From an uncultured Deferribacteraceae bacterium (lineage in GTDB: Bacteria; Chrysiogenota; Deferribacteres; Deferribacterales; Mucispirillaceae), in the NCBI GenBank assembly GCA_947039055.1, contig CAMQYB010000035.1:1-12063 (forward strand): 12,063 nt of DNA, written 5' to 3'. The notes below the pieces were generated by a model, which was not told the DNA's origin, ran no database searches, and saw only the letters and a list, made by a program, of their open reading frames with translations. This document shows positions 1-6,300 of the stretch, piece after piece; positions within the stretch are counted from its first letter, which is position 1, and every line of letters starts with the position of its first letter. The translations under genes were made by a program, and so were the position numbers.

Positions 1-62
1 CAAGCTTACACAACTTAATCAATAGTAAAATATTTGAAAATAATTAATTATAGTAATACGAA

Positions 63-1211
63 CTAATTTGTCTCAAAACAACTTGGTATTACATCTGTTG
101 GATTATTGATAGGAAGAAGTACAATGCTACCATTATAACTATTCTTCAACATTTTACATATCTCTATATTATACTTATTATCAATATAATCAATACCTTT
201 TCTAAAAGGTTTAACTTGTAACTTCATAATAACTCTATTTGAAAACGGTATCTGATCGATACTCGTCTTTGCTATATCTAAAATATATGTAACAGTTTCT
301 TCGTAACTCATTTCAAGTTCGTTTGAAATTTGATCTATATATCCCATCACAGCAACATAATCTACAGGGACAGAAAGTAGCCCTGAAATTGTTTGACTAT
401 ACCACGCTAATCCTTTCTCTTTAGCGATAGGAGTTTCGTAATAAATATTTACAGCTAATTTTATATCCTTATTAACTTTGCGAATTGCAACCTTTATATC
501 TCTAAGGAGATTGATAAGATACTCATTCTTCCAGAGCGACCATATATAGAAAACATCGTGGTATCCTGAAAAAACTTTCTTGCCATTATACTCTTTTATC
601 TTATTGAAAAATATAGACGGTGTTGGACTAAAACCAGTATCTGATTTAAAAAGGTCTAATGTATGATCATCTGCACCTTCATTATATTTTACAATAAAAT
701 CATCTTGAACAAGAACTCCATCAATATTATATCGTGCAAGATCTGTGAAAATAGTTACCAAACGCTTTCTAATATCTTTCTTAAAAATATTAGCACCGTA
801 ACCTTCAACTGTGCCACCATTAGGTGAAAAAGATAGTGATAAATCCCTCTCTTTTAACGCAGTTATAGACCTAGTTGCCATCCATGCATACAACTTAATA
901 CCGTTCTTATGTGCAGACGTCACGATATCATCTAAAATATCTGCAACCGTACATAATTCTGTTGTTCTAAAATATACACCAGAATCGCATTTCATCTCTA
1001 AACCAAGATGAGGTCTATCACCTCTATTATGGAATACTCTAAAGAAAACGGTATTGACACCTTGATCTTTTAACTCTTTAAAAAAATTGTTGTAATCAGA
1101 TTGATAACTTGCGTCCATTACGAAAACTTGAACACCGTTTATCTCTAAAAACTTTCCACCATCAGAACTTGATGCTAGTAGGGTATCAGAGATAAACAGT
1201 ATCGCAAGCAA
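63..1211 (-). CDS. Exported PgaB C-terminal-like (GHL13-type) glycoside hydrolase domain protein
   Basis: Probably an exported enzyme or binding protein for a polysaccharide. The sequence follows the layout of the C-terminal glycoside-hydrolase-like domain of PgaB (GHL13 family, recalled from memory): a first strand with VMDASY and NTVFFRVF (about 30-60), KLYAWMA (106-112), DGVLVQDDF (164-172) with the paired Asp typical of PgaB's DGILFHDDA, WKNEYL (227-232), LAVNIYYETP (252-261), AWYSQ (269-273) and DYVAVMGY (284-291). In PgaB this domain acts on partly deacetylated poly-beta-1,6-GlcNAc. Here it stands alone: no N-terminal deacetylase domain is present and no pga genes are nearby, so the substrate is unknown. 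A hydrophobic stretch at residues 1-14 followed by SSSDGG suggests secretion. The start is uncertain: 1211 is a TTG without a visible Shine-Dalgarno, and the open frame continues upstream with YKVKLISI, which would make a far better signal peptide. It follows the SPOR gene by about 40 bp and probably shares its transcript. Confidence 0.7.
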   Translation of the reverse strand: MLAILFISDTLLASSSDGGKFLEINGVQVFVMDASYQSDYNNFFKELKDQGVNTVFFRVFHNRGDRPHLGLEMKCDSGVYFRTTELCTVADILDDIVTSAHKNGIKLYAWMATRSITALKERDLSLSFSPNGGTVEGYGANIFKKDIRKRLVTIFTDLARYNIDGVLVQDDFIVKYNEGADDHTLDLFKSDTGFSPTPSIFFNKIKEYNGKKVFSGYHDVFYIWSLWKNEYLINLLRDIKVAIRKVNKDIKLAVNIYYETPIAKEKGLAWYSQTISGLLSVPVDYVAVMGYIDQISNELEMSYEETVTYILDIAKTSIDQIPFSNRVIMKLQVKPFRKGIDYIDNKYNIEICKMLKNSYNGSIVLLPINNPTDVIPSCFETN

Positions 1212-1252
1212 TATTGAAATTAATTTAACTTTATAACTTAGAATAATAAAAA

Positions 1253-1987
1253 CTACTGGTTTTTTATTAAATCTGCATAGATTTTATAATCAGTTGCTAA
1301 TTTCTGTTTTAATGCAACAGCATCATCCATAGAATTTGTTATTCCACATCTAACTCTGTACCATGTGCCACTGTTTTGAAGATCTATCTTCATAACAAAT
1401 ATATCTGGACACGCAACTTTATATTTTTTAACTGCATTATTAGCATCTGCTTCAGATTGTAACGCCATAAGCTGTAATACAAATTTACCCTCTGTTGGAC
1501 TGCCTGGCTCAACCTTTTCACTGTATGTAGTCGATTTAGGCTCGGCTTTTACAACAGGTTTAGGTTCAGCTTTTGGTTCAACTTTTTTAGGTACAACTTT
1601 CTTCGCAGGTTTTTTTGTAACATCTTTAACTGCTTTAGGTTTTGAAACCTCTTCTTTTCTTTTTACAACTTTCGCTTCAACCTTAGGAGGAGTAACAACT
1701 GTATCGTTACGCATATCTTCTTTATTATTTTTATCAATAGAAAGAGTATCGCCTTCATTCGGATCAGTTATAACACGTGGAGTAACTATATCTGATGTAA
1801 TTCTATTACCCTCAGAATCTCCATCTATCAGATCTCCACTTGACATTGATGATAAAAGAACCGATATAGCAAATATCGTTAATCCAAAACAAATAAGAAC
1901 AACAAACACTATTAAAACCGTATCCCTAAAAGAGTTCTTCTTTTTGTTGTTATTATCCAGATTATTCTCCGTATTCATATCACTCAT
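1253..1987 (-). CDS. SPOR-domain membrane protein
   Basis: A bitopic inner-membrane protein expected to bind peptidoglycan, probably glycan strands lacking stem peptides at division sites. Numbered from the GTG at 1993, it has a short Asn/Lys-rich cytoplasmic tail (1-22), one transmembrane helix (about 25-48, TVLIVFVVLICFGLTIFAI), a periplasmic linker rich in Lys, Pro, Glu and Val with repeated KAEPK-like units (about 105-160), and a C-terminal SPOR domain (about 168-246: FVLQLMALQSEADAN ... WYRVRCGITNSMDDA). This matches the FtsN/DedD-like layout but is not enough to call either gene. I prefer ATG 1987: an AAAGGA lies 7 nt upstream, whereas the GTG at 1993 is only 1 nt from it. It lies 2 bp after argS and ahead of the hydrolase-like gene, so translational coupling with argS is likely. 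From memory, argS followed by a SPOR gene also occurs in Geobacter-like genomes. Confidence 0.88.
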   Translation of the reverse strand: MSDMNTENNLDNNNKKKNSFRDTVLIVFVVLICFGLTIFAISVLLSSMSSGDLIDGDSEGNRITSDIVTPRVITDPNEGDTLSIDKNNKEDMRNDTVVTPPKVEAKVVKRKEEVSKPKAVKDVTKKPAKKVVPKKVEPKAEPKPVVKAEPKSTTYSEKVEPGSPTEGKFVLQLMALQSEADANNAVKKYKVACPDIFVMKIDLQNSGTWYRVRCGITNSMDDAVALKQKLATDYKIYADLIKNQ

Positions 1988-1989
1988 TT

Positions 1990-3645
1990 TCACATCCTTT
2001 CTGGTGAATTAACACCTAGTATTTCTAAACCTATCTTTATATTCTTAGCAACTGCCATCGCTAAAGTTAATCTTGCATCAGTTAAATCTTTATCATCATC
2101 TAATATCACTCTATTTGCATAGTAGTAACTATGAAACAATGACGCAAGTTCTTGAAGATAATAAGCTATTCTGTGCGGTTCATAATTTTCTGATGACTGT
2201 CTTAATATATCTTTAAACTTCATAATAAATTTAATGATCTGTATTTCTGAGTCAAGAGTTAATCTATCTAAGCCGTTACATAAAATAAACTTATGCCCTT
2301 TCTCTTTAGCGTTCGATAACAAACTGTACGCTCTTGCATGACCGTACTGAACATAATATACAGGGTTATCCGATGACTTAGATTTTGCTAAATCTAAATC
2401 AAAATCAAACTGTGAATCAAAACTACGCATATTATAAAAATATCTTGTAGCATCAACTCCTACTTCATCTATCAAATATGATAACGGAATAAATTCACCA
2501 GATCTAGTCGACATACTTACTCGATTTCCATCTTTAATAAGTGATACCATCTGTATTAGTTGAACTTTAAAAGCATCATTATTATATCCTAACGCTTCAA
2601 TAGCCGAACGCATACGGTTCACATATCCGTGGTGATCTGCACCCCAAATATCAATTAATAAATCGTAGCCTCTATCATACTTATCATCATGATACGCAAT
2701 GTCTGGTGATAAATAAGTATACTCGCCTGATGATTTCTTCAGTACTCTATCCTTATCATCACAATATTTAGAAGATGAAAACCATAACGCTCCCTCTTCC
2801 TCATATATATTGCCAAGCTTATCCAATTTGTCTAACACTTTATCGACCAGTCCACGATTATATAAAGTTTTTTCTGAATAATAATTACCTATACCAACTC
2901 TAAAATCTTTTAATGAACCCTCTATTTCTGCCAAAATTATCTCAATAGCTTTAGACGTTGATAGATCAATCGCTTCTTTTTCATCTATATCTAAAATATC
3001 AGCTCGCTCTTTTTCAAGCAGATCAGCTATACCATTTATGTAATCACCGTGATATCCGTTCTCTGGAAAAGGATACTCTTTATCAACCTTCTGTTTAAGT
3101 CTTGCATAAACAGATAAACCTAAATTGTTCATCTGATTTCCAGCATCATTTATATAATACTCTGTATCAACATTATATCCTACATACGATAGTAGTCGTG
3201 CAAGTGAGTCGCCGTACGCAGCCCCTCTGCCATGCCCTATATGCAACGGACCTGTTGGATTTGCCGAAACATACTCTATCAACACTCGTTTATTACCACC
3301 AACACCGATTTTAAAATAATCATCATTTGTGACGATATCTTTTAAAACTTCTGCGTAATAACTTTTATCAACATAAAAATTTATAAACCCAGTACCTGCA
3401 ACCTCTATCTTAGAAACAGCAGTTAATGATTTCTCTAATTTCAATACTAAACTTTCAGCTACATCTTTAGGTGATTTTCTAAGATATCTAGCTAGCTTCA
3501 TCGCTATATTTACAGAGTAATCTCCGTGATCTTTACTGTCTGGAATGATAATACTATAATCAATCTCATCAACTTTAATAGCTTCATGCTCTTTAGATAA
3601 CTCTTCCAATAATACGCTTAACGCCTCTGTTATTTTATCCTTCAT
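1990..3645 (-). CDS. argS: Arginyl-tRNA synthetase
   Basis: Class I aminoacyl-tRNA synthetase that charges tRNA-Arg in the cytoplasm, using ATP. All family blocks are visible: an N-terminal Arg-S add-on domain (about 1-85), the nucleotide-binding motif in ANPTGPLHIGHGRG with HIGH at 135-138, YINDAGNQ (164-171), WGADHHGYVNRM (334-345), and a degenerate KMSKS loop SMSTRSG (377-383), a common variant in this enzyme. The C-terminal DALR anticodon-binding domain begins near VYYVQYGHARA and the protein ends in the family's usual LGVNSPERM. At 551 aa it is full length. The ATG at 3645 has GAGAAG 5 nt upstream, overlapping the stop of the response-regulator gene 2 bp away, so its translation is probably coupled to that gene. 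A housekeeping tRNA synthetase placed downstream of a two-component system is unusual; it may also have an internal promoter not identified here. Confidence 0.98.
   Translation of the reverse strand: MKDKITEALSVLLEELSKEHEAIKVDEIDYSIIIPDSKDHGDYSVNIAMKLARYLRKSPKDVAESLVLKLEKSLTAVSKIEVAGTGFINFYVDKSYYAEVLKDIVTNDDYFKIGVGGNKRVLIEYVSANPTGPLHIGHGRGAAYGDSLARLLSYVGYNVDTEYYINDAGNQMNNLGLSVYARLKQKVDKEYPFPENGYHGDYINGIADLLEKERADILDIDEKEAIDLSTSKAIEIILAEIEGSLKDFRVGIGNYYSEKTLYNRGLVDKVLDKLDKLGNIYEEEGALWFSSSKYCDDKDRVLKKSSGEYTYLSPDIAYHDDKYDRGYDLLIDIWGADHHGYVNRMRSAIEALGYNNDAFKVQLIQMVSLIKDGNRVSMSTRSGEFIPLSYLIDEVGVDATRYFYNMRSFDSQFDFDLDLAKSKSSDNPVYYVQYGHARAYSLLSNAKEKGHKFILCNGLDRLTLDSEIQIIKFIMKFKDILRQSSENYEPHRIAYYLQELASLFHSYYYANRVILDDDKDLTDARLTLAMAVAKNIKIGLEILGVNSPERM
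1995..2000 (-). promoter_or_regulatory. Ribosome binding site that decides the SPOR start
   Basis: AAAGGA on the minus strand, inside the end of argS, 7 nt before ATG 1987. It is only 1 nt from the in-frame GTG at 1993, so it favours the ATG and removes the apparent overlap with the argS stop codon. Confidence 0.65.
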
Positions 3646-3647
3646 AT

Positions 3648-5081
3648 TTACTTCTCATCAATTATTATTCCTTGCTCTTTATACTCATTTAATTTGTTTC
3701 TAAGTGTTCTAACAGTTATACCTAAAACTTCAGCTGCCTTAGTCTTATTATTATCATTATCCTTTAGAGTTTTAAGTATTAACTCTCTCTCAACATCTGC
3801 TATAGTTTTACCCACTGCCTCATCACTTAAAATAGCCGTATCATCACTGCTTCTAACCTTAGTTGTGCTACCAGTTTTATTAAGCGACAACTTATCCATG
3901 TTGAAAGATTCAACAGTTATACCGTGCAGAAAAAGATCTGATGCTTCAATGTTTTCACCTTTTGATAATACGACAGCTCTCTCTATTGTATGTTCTAACT
4001 CTCGGACATTTCCAGGAAAATCGTAACCTTTAAGAGTTTTTATTACACCCTCAGATAACTGTTTCTCAGCTTTATTATTTATTGTTGAATATTTTTTCAC
4101 AAAAAATCTTGCAAGGTCTGCTATATCTTCAACCCTCTGTCTAAGCGATGGAAGTTCCATAGATATTACATTTAATCTATAAAATAAATCCTCTCTAAAT
4201 GTACCATTATCTACCATCGACTTTAGACTTCTGTTAGTCGTTGCAAGTATTCTTGCTGTAAGTTTAACTGGCTTCACACCACCTAATCTTTCAACCTCTT
4301 TCTCTTGCAGAACCCTTAATAATTTCGCTTGAAGATTAATAGGTATCTCACCTATCTCATCTAATAACAACGTTCCATTATTAGCCAACTCAAACTTTCC
4401 AGCCTTAGCTTTATCAGCACCTGTGAACGCTCCTTTCTCAAATCCGAAAAGCTCACTCTCTAAAAGATTATCAGGAATAGCCGCACAGTTGACTGCCACA
4501 AACTGTCCTGATGAGTGATTAGAATTATCATGTATATATCTTGCTAAAACCTCTTTACCAGTCCCAGACTCACCTGTTATTAAAACAGTAGACTCAGACT
4601 TTGCAACATCCTTAGCAAGTGCAAATAAGTGTGCCATATATGCACTCTTATATACTAATCCAACACTACCCTCTTCACTCACATCTTTGCCAAGTGGAGA
4701 TTTAGAAAGAGCTGAAAGTTCAAATGTTCTTCTTATTAACTCTTCAATAACATCAGGAGGAAACGGTTTTAATATATAATCGTACGCTCCTAATTTTAAA
4801 GCATCAACAGCACCTGTAACTGTTCCATAACCTGTTACAAAACATACTGGAGTTTTTATACCAGAACCTTTTAACATCTCAAACATAGCAAGCCCATCAA
4901 TGTTCGGCATACGCATATCTGAAATTATTAGATCATATAATCTGTTCGTTGCTTTCTCAAAACCATCCATACCGTTCACTGCTGTATCAACCGTTATACC
5001 CATTCGTTTGATAGTTTCACAGATAGCCTCACGCATATTATCATCATCATCAACAACCAATATTCTCTTCTCTTTATCCAT
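3648..5081 (-). CDS. Sigma-54-dependent response regulator, NtrC family (FlrC/FlgR/FleR-like)
   Basis: Phosphorylation-controlled activator of RNA polymerase with sigma-54. Domains in order: receiver (5-118) with acidic pocket D12-D13, phospho-acceptor D55 in ISDMRMPN, T83 and K105; AAA+ domain (about 145-385) with Walker A GESGTGKE (170-177), an intact GAFTGA sigma-54 contact loop (217-222), Walker B LLLDEIGE (D241, E242) and the [16 protein letters not shown] sensor II region; a linker of about 40 residues; and a C-terminal Fis-type helix-turn-helix (about 430-470, [17 protein letters not shown]). All key residues are present, so it should be active. The ATG has AGAGGA 7 nt upstream. The partner kinase lies immediately upstream (36 bp). 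The kinase resembles flagellar FlrB/FleS/FlgS kinases, and a CheV gene is close by, so control of flagellar genes is a reasonable inference. A nitrogen or envelope role cannot be excluded. Confidence 0.93.
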   Translation of the reverse strand: MDKEKRILVVDDDDNMREAICETIKRMGITVDTAVNGMDGFEKATNRLYDLIISDMRMPNIDGLAMFEMLKGSGIKTPVCFVTGYGTVTGAVDALKLGAYDYILKPFPPDVIEELIRRTFELSALSKSPLGKDVSEEGSVGLVYKSAYMAHLFALAKDVAKSESTVLITGESGTGKEVLARYIHDNSNHSSGQFVAVNCAAIPDNLLESELFGFEKGAFTGADKAKAGKFELANNGTLLLDEIGEIPINLQAKLLRVLQEKEVERLGGVKPVKLTARILATTNRSLKSMVDNGTFREDLFYRLNVISMELPSLRQRVEDIADLARFFVKKYSTINNKAEKQLSEGVIKTLKGYDFPGNVRELEHTIERAVVLSKGENIEASDLFLHGITVESFNMDKLSLNKTGSTTKVRSSDDTAILSDEAVGKTIADVERELILKTLKDNDNNKTKAAEVLGITVRTLRNKLNEYKEQGIIIDEK

Positions 5082-5117
5082 TAATTAATCCTCTGAAGCT
5101 ATATTAAAAATCGAAAA

Positions 5118-6203
5118 TTATGACTTGCTAGGAGTCACTATCGTGAACTTAGTTGATCCACCAAAACTACCTTTTGAAGAAACTAATATATCACCATCAT
5201 GTGCTTTTATAATCTTATACGCAATAGATAGTCCAAGCCCAGTACCTTTTGCTTTTGTTGTTTGAAACGGCATAAATAAACGTGGTAACATATCCTCTGA
5301 TATACCACTTCCATTATCCACTATTGAAAAATATAATTTACTATCCTTAACCTCTGAACTAGCAGTGATCGTTCCATTCTCTGAAACTGCATCACAAGCA
5401 TTAGATATAACATTCATCACAACCTGTTTATACATATCAGAATCACAATATATTTTATGATCATCATTTAACTTATTTATAAAACGTACCGATCTATCTT
5501 TTATTATATGTTGAAGATATAAAACAACCTCATCAACTATATCAGATAAAATATACTCATTCTTACTTACCGTAACTTCTTTCGTAAATAAAAGCGTGTT
5601 GGATATGAGTGAGTTGATATTTCTAACACCTTTAATTATAGACGACACCAATCTTTTTTTCTCAGGATCACTCTCTAAATCTCTTGCTAGTAGGGACGCA
5701 AAAAGTTCTATCGATCCAAGCGGGTTACGAACTTCATGAGTTATATTTGCAACCATCTCACCCATTAATTGTAACTTCTCATTTCTTGATTTTTCATGCT
5801 CTAAAATCTTCATCTTAGTTATGTTCTCTATTATATAAACGTAACCAAAATTATCCGCTGATTTTATAGGACTTATACTTAAATGAAAGTACGCCTCATC
5901 TATCTTAAAATCATAGATCCCTTCTGATCCGAACTCTCTTAATACATTGAAAATTCTTTCTTCAGAATATTTATTTATCAACTCTTTCGCAGCTTTGTTT
6001 CTTAGGAAAACACCTTGCTTGATAGTCGTCGCAATTATAGCGCCTTCAATATTGTTGATAACAGAATCTAAAAGCTCATACACTTCTTGATACTTCTTAT
6101 TAGATAACGCATAAAGCTCTTGGAACTTAGTATCTTGTTCTTTCAACGCTTTAATTAATTCATCTTTCTCTTCTAACGATTTTAATAACTCTTTCTCTGT
6201 CAT
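5118..6203 (-). CDS. Soluble PAS-HisKA-HATPase sensor histidine kinase (FlrB/FleS/FlgS-like)
   Basis: Cytoplasmic sensor kinase that presumably phosphorylates the adjacent NtrC-family regulator. It has an N-terminal charged coiled coil (about 1-48), a PAS-like sensor domain (about 45-130), a HisKA dimerisation domain with the phospho-acceptor H156 in ITHEVRNPLGSIELFASLL, an HATPase domain with N-box N268 (MNVISNACDAV), G1 box DNGSG (296-300) and F/G2 boxes in MPFQTTKAKGTGLGLS (311-326). No membrane segment or signal peptide is present, so it senses an internal state, as FlrB, FleS and FlgS do with flagellar assembly. The H-box with GSIELFASLL recalls those kinases. The only in-frame start is ATG 6203, with a stop 12 nt upstream. 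The nearest Shine-Dalgarno-like GGTGGG (6218-6224) is 14 nt away, longer than usual. First gene of the likely unit running to position 63. Confidence 0.92.
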   Translation of the reverse strand: MTEKELLKSLEEKDELIKALKEQDTKFQELYALSNKKYQEVYELLDSVINNIEGAIIATTIKQGVFLRNKAAKELINKYSEERIFNVLREFGSEGIYDFKIDEAYFHLSISPIKSADNFGYVYIIENITKMKILEHEKSRNEKLQLMGEMVANITHEVRNPLGSIELFASLLARDLESDPEKKRLVSSIIKGVRNINSLISNTLLFTKEVTVSKNEYILSDIVDEVVLYLQHIIKDRSVRFINKLNDDHKIYCDSDMYKQVVMNVISNACDAVSENGTITASSEVKDSKLYFSIVDNGSGISEDMLPRLFMPFQTTKAKGTGLGLSIAYKIIKAHDGDILVSSKGSFGGSTKFTIVTPSKS

Positions 6204-6234
6204 CTTATTAAATTAATCCCACCTAACTACAATA

Positions 6235-6265
6235 AATATAAACTCATAACAATACTTAAACTCAA
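6235..6265 (-). promoter_or_regulatory. Weak candidate promoter for the kinase-to-hydrolase unit
   Basis: On the minus strand, TTGAGT (6265-6260) precedes TTTATA at 17 bp or TATATT at 19 bp, 30-60 bp ahead of the kinase start. Both pairings are imperfect in an AT-rich spacer, so this is only a candidate. No sigma-54 GG-N10-GC element was seen here. Confidence 0.25.
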
Positions 6266-6281
6266 ACCTAAGACTAAAATC

Positions 6282-6299
6282 ATAGATCAAAATAGATCA
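6282..6299. repeat. Two direct copies of ATAGATCA, 10 bp apart
   Basis: Perfect 8-bp direct repeats at 6282-6289 and 6292-6299, between the TPR gene's stop and the kinase gene. The 10-bp period places both on one face of the helix, as in some operator sites. Its AT-rich nature means chance is a fair explanation. Confidence 0.35.
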
Positions 6300-6300
6300 T

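Noticed and set aside
1..62. Terminator after the hydrolase-like gene on the minus strand.
   Set aside because: Only AT-only dyads are present, with no GC-containing stem followed by a T run within the window.
376..383. SMSTRSG in ArgS (protein residues 377-383) as a defective KMSKS motif.
   Set aside because: Loss of the canonical KMSK is common in arginyl-tRNA synthetases, so it is not evidence of inactivity. The start and end values given for this item are residue positions in ArgS, not window bases.
3102..3314. Plus-strand ORF of 70 codons inside argS.
   Set aside because: It is antisense to a fully conserved argS region and shows no family features; it is a shadow ORF.
3694..4026. Plus-strand ORF of 110 codons inside the response-regulator gene.
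   Set aside because: It lies opposite the AAA+/HTH coding sequence. Its Leu/Ser-rich look is expected from the complement of Lys/Glu-rich codons.
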